Part shown: in pieces, positions 18,767-28,350 of the stretch | Numbering within the stretch: position 1 is the first letter of the stretch | Layout: every line of letters starts with the position of its first letter | DNA from: Salinisphaera sp. T31B1 | GTDB taxonomy: Bacteria; Pseudomonadota; Gammaproteobacteria; Nevskiales; Salinisphaeraceae | Direction: 5' to 3' | DNA length: 64,000 bases | Assembly: GCF_040361275.1 (NCBI RefSeq) | Contig: NZ_APNH01000002.1 | Span: 744,001 to 808,000, forward strand | Translations under genes and position numbers: made by a program | The notes under the pieces: generated by a model | Seen by the model: the letters and a program-made list of their open reading frames with translations, nothing else | Databases searched by the model: none | Told to the model about the DNA's origin: nothing

Positions 18767-21679
18767 TCAGTCGGCCTGATCGTCCTCGGCGAACAGGATG
18801 ACCGAGCCCTTGACCGGCAGGTTGTCGCCAATCAGCAGGGCATCGGCGGCGCCGGCATCGAGAGACTGGACGACGAACTGGAACTGACCCGTGGTCATCA
18901 GGTCGCCGCCGCCGTTACCGCCGCCGTTCATACCCCCGGGCGGCGGCGCATCGACACCGACGTTATCGTCGTTATCGCTGTCACTGCATGCCGTGAGGAT
19001 GATCGTCGCAGCCATCACGACAAGCAACAGCTGGGTGCGGCGGCGTACGCCGCCGACCGACAGCAGTCCCACCAGGCCAAGCAACGCACCGCCCGCATAC
19101 AAGGGCATGAACGAGCCGATGGCCGCAACCGCCTGCCCGTCATCGCCCGACAGATCGGCCGTCACTACATAGCTGGTGCTGTCCATCGCCGGGATAGATG
19201 CCCCGCCGCTGGTGAAGCTGACGCTGAAGTTCGTGCCGTTGTCCGCCACGGTGCCGCTTCCGACCGGGTTCTCACCCGAGTCCCGCCGGCCGTTGCCGTT
19301 GCTGTCCTGATAGACCGTCAATGCGACACCGGCCAGCATCAGACGACGGGCCACCGTGCTGTCATCGTCCATCGAACCTCGGTCGATGTAGCCCGAAAAA
19401 CCAGCCACAGTGGCCGCGCTGTCGTCATCGTTGGTCAGGGTCAAACCGATCACGTCCGTGTCGCCGCTGTCCTGCGCAGTGACCGACGACGGACTGGTGG
19501 CGGTCACGCTGAGCACCGGGTCGTCGGTAAGTTCGAACGCGCCCGCATCACAGCTGCCGTCGTCATCGTCGTCCATCAGATCGAACGGACGCGGGGCGCC
19601 GCGCTGGTCGGTATCGCCACAGCCGTCGTTCGCATCGAGTGCGGCTGCGCTGTCCGCGGTCAGCGGCTGGGTGGCCGTGGTGCCGCCGAACAATCGATAT
19701 GACCCGACGGTCACCGCACCGACGACGTTGCCATCATCGCTCGACGCCGACACGCCATCGCCCAGATCCGGGTCGTTGTTGGCGATCAAGCTGTTGCTGA
19801 TGCTGATCGAATCGCCGACGCCGGTCATACCGTCATCCGTGTTGGCGGCCACGCCGGTACCGACGTTCTGGGTCACCGAGACCGACTCCAGCGTGATGGT
19901 ACCGCCCGCGCCGTCGAGATAGACGCCGGCACCGGTATCAGCGGTGTTATTGGACACGGTCGAGGTATCGACGGTCAGCGTACCCGCCCCCGAATTCCAC
20001 AGACCACCGCCTTCGACCGCGGTGTTGTAGCCGACCGACGAGCGCGTAATGGCCGTGGTACCGGCACCGCCGATATGCAGGCCACCGCCGTTGCCGGGGT
20101 TCGCGCCGGCATCGTTGGCCGCACTGCTGTCGGTCCCACCCAGGGTGACCCGAGTCATGGTGACCGCACCGCCTGCGTTCTCGATACCGCCACCGGCACG
20201 CTGTGCGCTATTGCCGGCGATACGCGTATCGGTGATCTCAGCACTGGCGTTCGGGCTGACCAGGATACCGCCCCCGGAGCCGGACGTGCCACTGGCCGTG
20301 TTGTTGGCGATACGGCTGTTGACAATCGTCAGCGACCCACTGTCGCCGTCGGCGTTGGTCTCAGCGTAGATACCGCCGCCGCCCTGCGTGGCGTCCGCGC
20401 CGGTGGCCTCGTTGCCCACTATCGACACGCCATCGAAACTCATCTCGCCCTGATTGTTCCAGAACGCACCGCCTTCGACAGCCACGTTGTTCGCATACAG
20501 CCCGCCAATGACGTTCACATCGCCGTCACCGGTGACATGCACCACACCGCCGTTGCCCGGATTCATGCCGGCGTTGTTGCCGGTCGCCGTGACGTTATCG
20601 AGCGTGGTCGTGGTATCGCCCAGGACTTCGATCGCCCCGCCGGCCCGATTCGCGCTGTTGCCCTTCATCGACGAGTCGGCCACGCTCAGCGTGCCACCCG
20701 CTCTGAGCAGGATCGCGCCACCCGAGGACGAACTGGTCTCGTCATCGCTGCCGGCGCTGTTGTTGGCAAAACTCGAGTCGGTGACCCGGATCGTACCGCC
20801 GGTGGCCTCACCGAAGATTGCGCCGCCCCCCTCATCGGCCGCCGGTCCGGTAGCCGTGTTGGCCGTGAATGTCGCGCCGTCGACGGTCATCGTACCGGCG
20901 TTGTTCCACAGGGCGCCGCCTTCGGTCGCGGTGTTCGCGTCGAAGGTTCCGCCGTTGACCACGATATCGGCGCTGCCGGTCACATGCAGCGCACCACCGT
21001 TACCCGGGTTCGCACCGGCATCGTTTCCGGAGAAATCCACCCCGTTGAGCGTGACGGCCACGTTGTCCGTGCCGTCGTCGCTGTCGTCTCCATTGCTGGC
21101 TCCCGAGGCCTCCTCAATGGCACCGCCGGCCCGGTCGGCGGTGTTGTTGTTCATGGCACCGCCATTGACGACCAGCACGCCGCCGTCGTCGTTGAGAATC
21201 GCCCCGCCCGAACGCGCGTCGGCATCGCCGTCAGCGGTGGTCGCCACGCCGTTGACCAACGTCAGGCCGTTGAGTGTGAGCATGCCCTGGTTGGTGAAGA
21301 TACGGCTTTGCGTGTCGGCATCGATCGTGACATTTGCGTTGTCGTCACCTTGCATGCCGATGGTCAACGCGGACCCTGCCATCACCGTAGGCAGCGCCGT
21401 GCCGCCGAGAGTAATGGTCTGACCCGCCACGCCGCTGCCGAAGACGATCATGTCGTTGTTGTCGTCGCCGGCCATGCAGCCGCCCGCTGCGACATTGCCG
21501 TTGGCAGCATTGATGGCATCGCGAAGCGTGCAATCGGCGCCGCCCTGGCCATCGGCCGTGGTTGTGACGGTGATGGTGGCCGCAAATGCACCCGGAGCGG
21601 CCACGACCAAGGCCGTGCCGGCAATGGCGGCCCTGACCTGTTGACGTAACCGCAACCGCGGCCTCGATGGACTGTTCAT
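18767..21679 (-). CDS. Large secreted parallel beta-helix protein with CSLREA-type N-terminus and internal lipobox
   Basis: 970 residues. Residues 1-33 form a Sec signal peptide ending in AFA. A CSLREA-like motif follows (ADCTLRDAINAAN). About residues 60-680 are beta-helix repeats of the polymorphic outer-membrane-protein type (GGAI/GGGI and NNxA recurring every 20-30 residues; Asp, Asn, Gly and Thr rich). Near residue 740 is a Ca-binding-like acidic stretch. Around 857-877 is a hydrophobic segment followed by GGVRRR, resembling a C-terminal sorting tail. Unexpectedly, a second hydrophobic segment then ends in ILTAC-SDSDNDD, which looks exactly like a lipoprotein signal, with Cys at about 898 and about 70 more residues. 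The ribosome site AAGGA is good. It stands alone. Confidence 0.85.
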   Translation of the reverse strand: MNSPSRPRLRLRQQVRAAIAGTALVVAAPGAFAATITVTTTADGQGGADCTLRDAINAANGNVAAGGCMAGDDNNDMIVFGSGVAGQTITLGGTALPTVMAGSALTIGMQGDDNANVTIDADTQSRIFTNQGMLTLNGLTLVNGVATTADGDADARSGGAILNDDGGVLVVNGGAMNNNTADRAGGAIEEASGASNGDDSDDGTDNVAVTLNGVDFSGNDAGANPGNGGALHVTGSADIVVNGGTFDANTATEGGALWNNAGTMTVDGATFTANTATGPAADEGGGAIFGEATGGTIRVTDSSFANNSAGSDDETSSSSGGAILLRAGGTLSVADSSMKGNSANRAGGAIEVLGDTTTTLDNVTATGNNAGMNPGNGGVVHVTGDGDVNVIGGLYANNVAVEGGAFWNNQGEMSFDGVSIVGNEATGADATQGGGGIYAETNADGDSGSLTIVNSRIANNTASGTSGSGGGILVSPNASAEITDTRIAGNSAQRAGGGIENAGGAVTMTRVTLGGTDSSAANDAGANPGNGGGLHIGGAGTTAITRSSVGYNTAVEGGGLWNSGAGTLTVDTSTVSNNTADTGAGVYLDGAGGTITLESVSVTQNVGTGVAANTDDGMTGVGDSISISNSLIANNDPDLGDGVSASSDDGNVVGAVTVGSYRLFGGTTATQPLTADSAAALDANDGCGDTDQRGAPRPFDLMDDDDDGSCDAGAFELTDDPVLSVTATSPSSVTAQDSGDTDVIGLTLTNDDDSAATVAGFSGYIDRGSMDDDSTVARRLMLAGVALTVYQDSNGNGRRDSGENPVGSGTVADNGTNFSVSFTSGGASIPAMDSTSYVVTADLSGDDGQAVAAIGSFMPLYAGGALLGLVGLLSVGGVRRRTQLLLVVMAATIILTACSDSDNDDNVGVDAPPPGGMNGGGNGGGDLMTTGQFQFVVQSLDAGAADALLIGDNLPVKGSVILFAEDDQAD

Positions 21680-21757
21680 GACGTGTTCCTTCCCTACTGC
21701 GTTTTGACGCGATGGGCGCGCCGCCGATGGGGAGTGACCCCCGAACCCGTTTTGGGA

Positions 21758-21787
21758 ATAATTTCCCTATTGGCATCGGCGAGTCAA
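21758..21787 (-). promoter_or_regulatory. Possible sigma-70 promoter of the beta-helix gene
   Basis: On the minus strand TTGACT (21782-21787) and AATTAT (21758-21763) are 18 bases apart, about 80 bases upstream of the ATG. GGGAA/TTCCC arms (21754-21767) flank the -10 and could be an operator. Confidence 0.4.
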
Positions 21788-21808
21788 ACACGCGTGCGGA
21801 ATACAACG

Positions 21809-21840
21809 AAAAAAGCCGGCGAAACTCGGTTCCGCCGGCC
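21809..21840 (-). terminator. Intrinsic terminator of aspS
   Basis: On the minus strand a seven-pair stem GCCGGCG/CGCCGGC (21833-21839 with 21815-21821) is followed by six T, about 55 bases after the aspS stop. Confidence 0.85.
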
Positions 21841-21895
21841 TTGGTCAGTACGCTGCAATCTATTGGGCGGCCGCGTTACGCCCCGCCCCGGGACG

Positions 21896-23683
21896 TCAGC
21901 CGCCCGCGTCTGTCTTGGTTCGCAAACGAATGCCCAGTTCGCGCAACTGCGCATTATCTGCCTGGCCAGGCGCGCCGGTGAGCAGATCGGTGGCCGTCTG
22001 GGTCTTGGGAAAGGCGATCACTTCGCGGATCGAATCCGCACCGGCCATGAGCATGACCAGGCGATCCAGCCCAAACGCGATACCCGCGTGGGGCGGTGCG
22101 CCGAACTTGAGCGCCTCCAGCAGAAAACCGAATTTTTCTTCTGCCTCTTCGGGGCTGATACCGAGAACGTCGAAGGCGGCCTGCTGCATTTCCGGGGTAT
22201 GGATACGCACGGAGCCGCCGCCGACCTCCGAACCGTTGAGCACCATGTCGTAGGCCTGGGCTCGGGCTTCGTGCGGCGCGGCCTTGAGCGCCTTCGGATC
22301 GTTCACCGCCGGGGCGGTGAACGGGTGGTGCGCGGCATACCAGCGTTTGGTTTCTGTGTCGTACTCGAACATCGGCCAGTCGACGATCCAGAGCGGCTGC
22401 CAGCCCTCGGCGACCCGGTCCAGGTCGTGGCCGAGCCGGACTCTCAACGCACCGAGCGCATCGTTGACGACTTTTTCCGAGTCGGCGCCGAAGAACAGTA
22501 GGTCCCCGTCGGCGGCGCCGCTCCGCTCGACGATACCGGCAATGGCGTCATCCGAGAGGAACTTGAGAATCGGCGAGGCCAACCCGTCGCGGCCGGCGGC
22601 AACATCGTTGACCTTGACGTAGGCCAGCCCTTTCGCCCCGTAGCGACCGACGAACTCGGTATAGCCGTCGATCTGCTTACGGGTCAACGTGGCGCCCCCG
22701 GGCACGCGCAGCACGGCCACTCGGCCCGTGTCATTGTTGGCCGGGCCGGAAAATACCTTGAAATCGGCATCGGCGACCAGATCCGCGATATCGACCAGTT
22801 CGAGGTCGATACGCAGATCGGGCTTATCCGAACCAAAGCGACGCATCGCTTCGGCATAGCTCATGCGAGGGAACGGGTCCGGCAGCTTGGCGTCCAGCAC
22901 GTCGGCGAACAGCGCACGAATCATGGTTTCATTGATCGACATGATGTCGTCGGCATCGACGAACGAGGCCTCGATGTCGATCTGGGTGAACTCGGGCTGC
23001 CGATCGGCCCGCAGATCCTCGTCGCGAAAACAACGGGCGATCTGGTAATAGCGGTCCATGCCGGAAACCATGAGCAGCTGCTTGAACAACTGCGGCGACT
23101 GCGGCAAGGCAAAGAAATGCCCCGGCTGCGTCCGGCTCGGCACCAGATAATCGCGCGCGCCTTCAGGCGTGGCACGGGTAAGAATAGGGGTCTCGATATC
23201 GAGAAAGCCCAGTTCGTCGAGTGCGCCCCGCACCGCCCGTGTCACCTGGGCACGCAACTGCATATGACGTTGCATGCGCGGCTTGCGGAGCTCGATATAG
23301 CGATAACGCAGGCGCGCGGCATCGCCGACCGTTTCGGTCTCGTCGAGCTGAAGTGGCGGCGTTTCCGAGGCATTGAGTACCGTCAGCGCCTGGGTGTAGA
23401 CCTCGATCTCGCCCGATGCGAGATTCGTGTTGACCGTGCCAGCCGGGCGTGCGCGCACGCGACCGGTGACCTGAATGACGTACTCACTGCGCAACTTTTC
23501 AGCCGCCGCGAAGGTTTCAGCCTCATCGGGGTCGAACACGACCTGAATCAGACCACTGCGATCTCGCAGATCCACGAATATGACGCCACCGTGGTCGCGG
23601 CGGCGATGAACCCACCCGCAAACGGTAATTTCACTATCGATGGCAGCGGCGGTTACATCGCCGTTGTAGTGGGATCGCATCAT
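21896..23683 (-). CDS. aspS: Aspartyl-tRNA synthetase
   Basis: A class II synthetase charging tRNA-Asp, about 595 residues, bacterial type. An N-terminal OB-fold anticodon-binding domain ([21 protein letters not shown]) is followed by the catalytic core with motif 2 ([21 protein letters not shown]) and motif 3 ([11 protein letters not shown]), with the bacterial GAD insertion between. The start is chosen at ATGATG ([10 protein letters not shown]); the frame is open 15 codons further. It is followed by a terminator; fmdB-like and ugd lie upstream in the same orientation. Confidence 0.97.
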   Translation of the reverse strand: MMRSHYNGDVTAAAIDSEITVCGWVHRRRDHGGVIFVDLRDRSGLIQVVFDPDEAETFAAAEKLRSEYVIQVTGRVRARPAGTVNTNLASGEIEVYTQALTVLNASETPPLQLDETETVGDAARLRYRYIELRKPRMQRHMQLRAQVTRAVRGALDELGFLDIETPILTRATPEGARDYLVPSRTQPGHFFALPQSPQLFKQLLMVSGMDRYYQIARCFRDEDLRADRQPEFTQIDIEASFVDADDIMSINETMIRALFADVLDAKLPDPFPRMSYAEAMRRFGSDKPDLRIDLELVDIADLVADADFKVFSGPANNDTGRVAVLRVPGGATLTRKQIDGYTEFVGRYGAKGLAYVKVNDVAAGRDGLASPILKFLSDDAIAGIVERSGAADGDLLFFGADSEKVVNDALGALRVRLGHDLDRVAEGWQPLWIVDWPMFEYDTETKRWYAAHHPFTAPAVNDPKALKAAPHEARAQAYDMVLNGSEVGGGSVRIHTPEMQQAAFDVLGISPEEAEEKFGFLLEALKFGAPPHAGIAFGLDRLVMLMAGADSIREVIAFPKTQTATDLLTGAPGQADNAQLRELGIRLRTKTDAGG

Positions 23684-23778
23684 GGCAGGCGCCTTTATCG
23701 GCTGTGCAAAAGAGCGCGAGTCTAGCAAGAGGCAGGCCGTCGCCGGTAGTCCGACGACCGCCCGATCCCGAACGCGTC

Positions 23779-24156
23779 TCAGCTCGCCGTCGAGGCGCCG
23801 GACGCAGGTTTGCTGTCGTTCTTGGCCTTGGCCGCCGGCTTCCCGCTGTCCTTTCCCGCGGCGGACGTCTTGGCGGATTCGGACTTGCTCGATCCGCTGT
23901 CGCCGGCCTTACTGTCGCTATTCGAAGCGCTAGACTTCGCGCCGCCGCTGTCGCCGGCCAAGTTACGCTTGCCGTCCGATTTGAAATCGGTTTCGTACCA
24001 GCCGCCGCCGGCCAGGCGAAATCCCGCGGCCGATATCTTGCGCTTGAGCGCGGGCTGGCCACAGGCCGGGCAATCGGTCAGCGGATCGTCGGACAACCGC
24101 TGCAGTTTTTCGACTTCTTCGCCGCATTCGCGGCAGACATATTCATAGATCGGCAT
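23779..24156 (-). CDS. FmdB-family zinc ribbon protein
   Basis: 125 residues. The N-terminus is the FmdB zinc ribbon [12 protein letters not shown]...CPACG with Cys at 8, 11, 29 and 32. After about residue 60 comes a low-complexity tail rich in Ser, Lys, Ala, Asp and Gly, typical of the family. Members are often found just upstream of aspS, as here. The biochemical role is not established; a regulatory or metal-linked role is commonly presumed. Confidence 0.9.
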   Translation of the reverse strand: MPIYEYVCRECGEEVEKLQRLSDDPLTDCPACGQPALKRKISAAGFRLAGGGWYETDFKSDGKRNLAGDSGGAKSSASNSDSKAGDSGSSKSESAKTSAAGKDSGKPAAKAKNDSKPASGASTAS

Positions 24157-24193
24157 GAATTGATCCCCTTGACAAAGACCGCTGTCGCTACGC

Positions 24194-25537
24194 CTAGAGC
24201 GCGGTTGCGCCGCTGGCGGCCGAACGTCCGATGCCGTAGTAGGTAAACCCTGCCTGAGCGACATACGAGGGCTTGTAGATATTGCGTCCGTCGACGAGCA
24301 CCGGCTGCTTCATACGCGCGGCGAGATCGGCGAAATCCGGCGTACGGAATATATGCCACTCAGTGACCAAAACAAGAGCATCGGCGTTGTCGGCCGCCTC
24401 TTCGCCGCTGGCACACAACGTCAGGTCGTCACGTTCACCGTAGATGCGCCGTGTTTCGTTCATTGCCTCGGGATCGAACGCCCGCACCTGCGCGCCGGCT
24501 TCCCACAACGCCTCCATCAGCGTACAGCTGGGCGCCTCGCGCATATCGTCCGTGTTGGGCTTGAAGGCCAACCCCCAGACGGCGATGGTCTTGCCGGCGA
24601 GATCGCCGAAATGGGCGGCCAACTTGTCGAACAGCACCCGTTTCTGGCGATCGTTAACCCGCTCCACGGCGTTGATGATCTCGGTGTCATAGCCGAGCTT
24701 GCCCGCGGTCTGAGCCAGCGCGCGCACGTCCTTGGGGAAGCAAGACCCGCCGAAGCCGCAGCCGGGATAGATGAAATGATAGCCAATCCGGTGATCGGCA
24801 CCGATCGCGCGTCGGACCTGCTCGATATCGGCATCGACCCGGTCGGCGACTTGCGAGAGCTCGTTCATCAGGCTGATCTTGGTCGCCAGGACGATATTGG
24901 CGGCATACTTGGTCAGCTCCGCCGAGCGAATATCCATGACGATCGTCCGGTCATGCTGACGGTTGAACGGCGCATATAACGCACGCAAATGCTCGGCGGC
25001 TCGGTCGGTATCGACACCCACGACGACGCGGTCCGGCTTCATGAAATCCTCGACGGCCGCGCCTTCCTTGAGAAACTCCGGGTTGGAGGCGACATCGAAC
25101 TCGACGTCCATCCCGCGCTGGGTCAATATCCTGCCCAGGGCCTCTCGCACCTTATCGGCTGTGCCAACCGGCACCGTCGATTTGGTGATGACCAGTCGAT
25201 AATCGGACATGTGCTCGCCGATGGTCTCGGCGACCTTGAGCACGTACTGCAGATCGGCGCTTCCGTCCTCGTCAGGCGGGGTGCCCACCGCGATGAATTG
25301 CAGCGTGCCGTGCGCGACGGCCTGCGCGGCGTCGGTCGTGAATCGCAGGCGACCGGAGGCGACGTTGTCGTGCACGATCTGTTCGAGGCCCGGCTCGTAG
25401 ATCGGAATGTCGCCTCGGGTCAGCCGAGCGATCTTGTCCGCGTCGATATCCACGCAGATCACATGGTTGCCGCTCTGAGCCAGACAGGCGCCCGTCACCA
25501 GGCCGACATACCCCGTTCCGAAAATCGTAATACGCAC
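24194..25537 (-). CDS. ugd: UDP-glucose 6-dehydrogenase
   Basis: Oxidises UDP-glucose to UDP-glucuronate with two NAD, supplying acidic sugar for the polysaccharide genes nearby. 447 residues. Rossmann motif GTGYVG at 7-12; the catalytic cysteine is in [12 protein letters not shown]; the NAD-binding C-terminal domain contains [18 protein letters not shown]. The start is GTG. It lies 37 bases upstream of the FmdB gene in the same direction. Confidence 0.96.
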   Translation of the reverse strand: MRITIFGTGYVGLVTGACLAQSGNHVICVDIDADKIARLTRGDIPIYEPGLEQIVHDNVASGRLRFTTDAAQAVAHGTLQFIAVGTPPDEDGSADLQYVLKVAETIGEHMSDYRLVITKSTVPVGTADKVREALGRILTQRGMDVEFDVASNPEFLKEGAAVEDFMKPDRVVVGVDTDRAAEHLRALYAPFNRQHDRTIVMDIRSAELTKYAANIVLATKISLMNELSQVADRVDADIEQVRRAIGADHRIGYHFIYPGCGFGGSCFPKDVRALAQTAGKLGYDTEIINAVERVNDRQKRVLFDKLAAHFGDLAGKTIAVWGLAFKPNTDDMREAPSCTLMEALWEAGAQVRAFDPEAMNETRRIYGERDDLTLCASGEEAADNADALVLVTEWHIFRTPDFADLAARMKQPVLVDGRNIYKPSYVAQAGFTYYGIGRSAASGATAL

Positions 25538-25626
25538 CGCGACTCCTGTTGGCTATGGGCGGCAGGGTCAAAACGACATTATGCGTCAACCCGCTACGAT
25601 CTCGCGACCGCGCACATTGCACGCAT

Positions 25627-25658
25627 AAAAAAAGCCGCGCCGCCCGTAGGCGCGCGGC
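25627..25658 (-). terminator. Intrinsic terminator after tRNA-Glu
   Basis: On the minus strand GCCGCGC/GCGCGGC arms (25652-25658 with 25634-25640) are followed by seven T (25627-25633). Confidence 0.85.
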
Positions 25659-25670
25659 TTATCGCCGTCA

Positions 25671-25746
25671 TGGCGTCCCCAAGGGGATTCGAACCCCTGT
25701 CGCCGCCGTGAAAGGGCGGTGTCCTAGGCCTCTAGACGATGGGGAC
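25671..25746 (-). tRNA. tRNA-Glu (TTC)
   Basis: A 76-base cloverleaf with acceptor GTCCCCA/TGGGGAC, encoded CCA, T arm AGGGG-TTCGAAT-CCCCT, and anticodon TTC in the loop CTTTCAC between CCGCC and GGCGG. Only six bases separate it from tRNA-Ala, so they share a transcript. Confidence 0.94.
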
Positions 25747-25751
25747 TTGAT

Positions 25752-25827
25752 TGGTGGAGCCAGGCGGGATCGAACCGCCGACCTCAACACTGCCAGTGTT
25801 GCGCTCTCCCAGCTGAGCTATGGCCCC
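25752..25827 (-). tRNA. tRNA-Ala (GGC)
   Basis: A 76-base cloverleaf with acceptor GGGGCCA/TGGCTCC (including the G3-U70 wobble recognised by alanyl-tRNA synthetase), encoded CCA and anticodon loop CTGGCAG giving GGC. Confidence 0.95.
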
Positions 25828-25890
25828 TTCGACTTTGCGAGCGGCGCATTATAGAGATCGGATCACGCGTTGCCAACCTCTCCCCCGAGA

Positions 25891-26973
25891 TTATTTTGCG
25901 ACCGCCCGTTCCAGCGTGCTCACGACGTGCTTCTGATCCTCGATATCCAGGTAGGGATGCATGGGCAAACTGAGCACGCGCTCGGCGGCCGCCTCAGAGT
26001 GCGGAATAGCCACGTCCGAATACAAAGGCGGCTGACGGTTGAGCGGCACAGGGTAATACACCGCGTTCGGAATGCCTGCCTCGTTGAGCACGGCGCGCAC
26101 CCGGTCGCGCTCATCGACCTGTACCGTGTACTGCGCGAACACGCTGGTACATCCCTCGGCGATCGTCGGCGTGGTGACGATTCCCGACAACATGTCGGAA
26201 TAACGTGCGCCGACTTCGGCGCGCCGTGCCACCTCGTCCTCGAAGACCTCCATCTTGGCGAGCAACACCGCGGCCTGGATCGTATCGAGCCGGCCGTTGA
26301 TACCGAGTCTAGGATGGTAGTACGGCGCGCTCTGCCCATGATTGCGCAGCTCTCGCATGCGCTCGGCGAGATCGCTATCGGTCGTGAATGCCGCCCCGCC
26401 GTCCCCGTAACAACCCAACGGCTTGGCCGGAAAGAACGAGGTCGCGGCCAGCGACGACACGCCGCCCGAGCGACGGCCTTTGTAAAGTGCACCGAAACTC
26501 TGCGCGGCATCCTCGATCACGGGCACGCCATGTTTGTCCGCAATGGCGTTTATGGCATCCATATCGGCGATCTGGCCAAACAGGCTGACCGGCACGATCG
26601 CCTTGGTACGCTCGTTGATACGATCTTCGATCAGCGTCGCATCGATATTGTAGGTCCGCGGGTCGATATCGACGAACACCGGCGTCGCGCCCAGCAGGCC
26701 GATCATCTCGCCCGTGGCGATGAACGTAAACGGCGTGGTGATCACCTCGTCACCCGGGCCGATATCAAGCGCCATCATCGCCACCAGAAGCGCATCCGTT
26801 CCACTGGACAGGCCGATGCAGTGCGGCACGCCCACGTAGTCGGCCAGACGTTGCTCGAGCTCTTCGATTTCCGGGCCCATTACGTAGCGACCGTGTTCGA
26901 GTACGGCGTGGATGCGCGCATCCACGTCGGCCTTGATACGGTGATACTGCGCTTGCAGGTCGATGAGTTGCAT
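25891..26973 (-). CDS. DegT/DnrJ/EryC1/StrS aminotransferase, WbpE-like
   Basis: A PLP-dependent sugar aminotransferase of 360 residues. The lysine that binds PLP lies in FFPAKPLGCYGDGG; other family landmarks are SSGTDALLVAMMAL, PFTFIATGE, VIEDAAQSFGA and LNRQPPLY. The sequence closely resembles, from memory, WbpE/WlbC, which aminate UDP-3-keto-N-acetylglucosaminuronate; that specificity would suit a UDP-uronate pathway with ugd next door, but is not proven. The start at 26973 (MQLIDLQAQY) fits the family, and the upstream 42 codons are judged spurious. Confidence 0.92.
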   Translation of the reverse strand: MQLIDLQAQYHRIKADVDARIHAVLEHGRYVMGPEIEELEQRLADYVGVPHCIGLSSGTDALLVAMMALDIGPGDEVITTPFTFIATGEMIGLLGATPVFVDIDPRTYNIDATLIEDRINERTKAIVPVSLFGQIADMDAINAIADKHGVPVIEDAAQSFGALYKGRRSGGVSSLAATSFFPAKPLGCYGDGGAAFTTDSDLAERMRELRNHGQSAPYYHPRLGINGRLDTIQAAVLLAKMEVFEDEVARRAEVGARYSDMLSGIVTTPTIAEGCTSVFAQYTVQVDERDRVRAVLNEAGIPNAVYYPVPLNRQPPLYSDVAIPHSEAAAERVLSLPMHPYLDIEDQKHVVSTLERAVAK

Positions 26974-27108
26974 GCACGCTCCTGTGGCGGCGTTTGGCTG
27001 GATCGATGTTCCAGCGCGGATTCTAGCACCGCAAGCCCTGCGCACCATGCAAGGCCGTTGACCCGCGTTACGCTCGCGACTAGACTTCGCCTCGCGCAAT
27101 CGGACGAC

Positions 27109-27183
27109 GGGCGGTTAGCTCAGCGGTAGAGCACTGTCTTCACACGGCAGGGGTCACTAGTTCGAACCTAGTACCGCCCACCA
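27109..27183 (+). tRNA. tRNA-Val (CAC)
   Basis: A 75-base cloverleaf with acceptor GGGCGGT/ACCGCCC, encoded CCA, T arm ACTAG-TTCGAAC-CTAGT and anticodon loop TTCACAC giving CAC, which reads GUG. It marks the left edge of the surface-polysaccharide region. Confidence 0.92.
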
Positions 27184-27339
27184 TCGTCCGGGCCGTCGGT
27201 CGAACGCAGTGGTCAACGGCCGACCCGGAATTGGCCGGATGTCGTATGACGCTGGCCGCCAGAGTGTGTGATCTTCGGCCCCCCGGCGCAGCGTCAACCG
27301 CCCGATCGCGAGCCACCCGCACCGACAGGACGACCCGAC

Positions 27340-28350
27340 ATGCGCGTGACGAGCCGGCTAAAAGCCTTGCGCAACAAGGCTCGCAGCCCCCACAGCATCC
27401 CGCGTTTCGAGGGCCGCGAATCACGTAGCCATCATAACGTGGCGCTCTGGCGTTTGGCGGCCTGGGCGTCAGCCGACAGCCTGCGCAATCGACGCCGACT
27501 GACGCAGATCGAGACCTTCGTCCAGTTCGCCGGCTTCCCGCGCTCGGGCCATTCCCTGATCGGCTCGATACTGGATGCCCATCCTCACGCCCGTATATCC
27601 CACGAACTGGATGCGATGGGGTTGTTTGAGAAAGGGTTCCCCCAGTCGGCGATCTTCGCGCTCATCGACCGCATGGCGCTCGAATTCACCCGTCACGGGC
27701 GATACTGGAACGGCCACGGTTATCGGGTTCCGGGGGGCGCGCACGATTCGGCGGATCCATTACGCGTGATCGGCGACAAGAAAGGCGACGCCGCCGTGCG
27801 CTGGATCGCCCGCAGCCCGTCGCTGATCGACCGTCTGGGTCGCGCCGGCGGGCCGAACAAGAAATGGATCCTCGTCACACGCGACCCGTTCGATAACATC
27901 GCTACGATGTCACTGCGTCACGGACGGGCGTACGACACATTGCGTAGCAGCACCCGCGGCCATACCGATTTTCATCGCGCGCTCGCTCAAAAACAGCGTG
28001 AGGGCGTGATCGCAAGCCGCGTGCTCGACTCCCAGCTCGACGAATACGAGCGACTGTGCCGCACGGTGGGCGCGATGAAAAACCGGACGCGGCCGGCGGA
28101 CTGGCTCGACGTCGGGCATGAGCAGCTCACCGCAACACCCGCCGCCGAGATCGAACGGATCATCGGGTTTCTCGAACTCGCGGTGGAGCCCGCTTATGTG
28201 GAACGCTGTGCGGCCATGGTCTATGACAAATCGCACCGCACCCGGGATCTGATCGACTGGCCGGATACCGCCATCGAACGCGTGGAGGCGCTATGTGCTA
28301 CGTATTCCTTTCTGCAGCCCTACCAGGCACAGACGCCCCATGAGCTCTGA
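27340..28350 (+). CDS. Sulfotransferase family protein
   Basis: 336 residues. The PAPS-binding 5'-phosphosulfate loop is FAGFPRSGHSLIGSILDAHP, and the 3'-phosphate region is ILVTRDPFDNIATMSLRH, both characteristic of sulfotransferases. It probably sulfates a polysaccharide or lipid-linked sugar. The start at 27340 follows an AGGA ribosome site; the frame is open 24 codons earlier. It overlaps the next gene by 11 bases, forming a three-gene unit with a glycosyltransferase-like protein and a beta-propeller protein. Confidence 0.85.
   Translation: MRVTSRLKALRNKARSPHSIPRFEGRESRSHHNVALWRLAAWASADSLRNRRRLTQIETFVQFAGFPRSGHSLIGSILDAHPHARISHELDAMGLFEKGFPQSAIFALIDRMALEFTRHGRYWNGHGYRVPGGAHDSADPLRVIGDKKGDAAVRWIARSPSLIDRLGRAGGPNKKWILVTRDPFDNIATMSLRHGRAYDTLRSSTRGHTDFHRALAQKQREGVIASRVLDSQLDEYERLCRTVGAMKNRTRPADWLDVGHEQLTATPAAEIERIIGFLELAVEPAYVERCAAMVYDKSHRTRDLIDWPDTAIERVEALCATYSFLQPYQAQTPHEL

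Noticed and set aside
20075-21649. Long open frame on the plus strand opposite the beta-helix gene
   Set aside because: It arises from the compositional bias of the Gly/Asp/Thr-rich repeats on the other strand; it has no recognisable domain, and the antisense gene has a signal peptide, ribosome site and terminator.
18767-21679. Possible CRISPR or satellite repeat
   Set aside because: The repetition is at protein level (20-30 residue beta-helix turns), with irregular spacing and an intact reading frame; there are no identical direct repeats with unique spacers.
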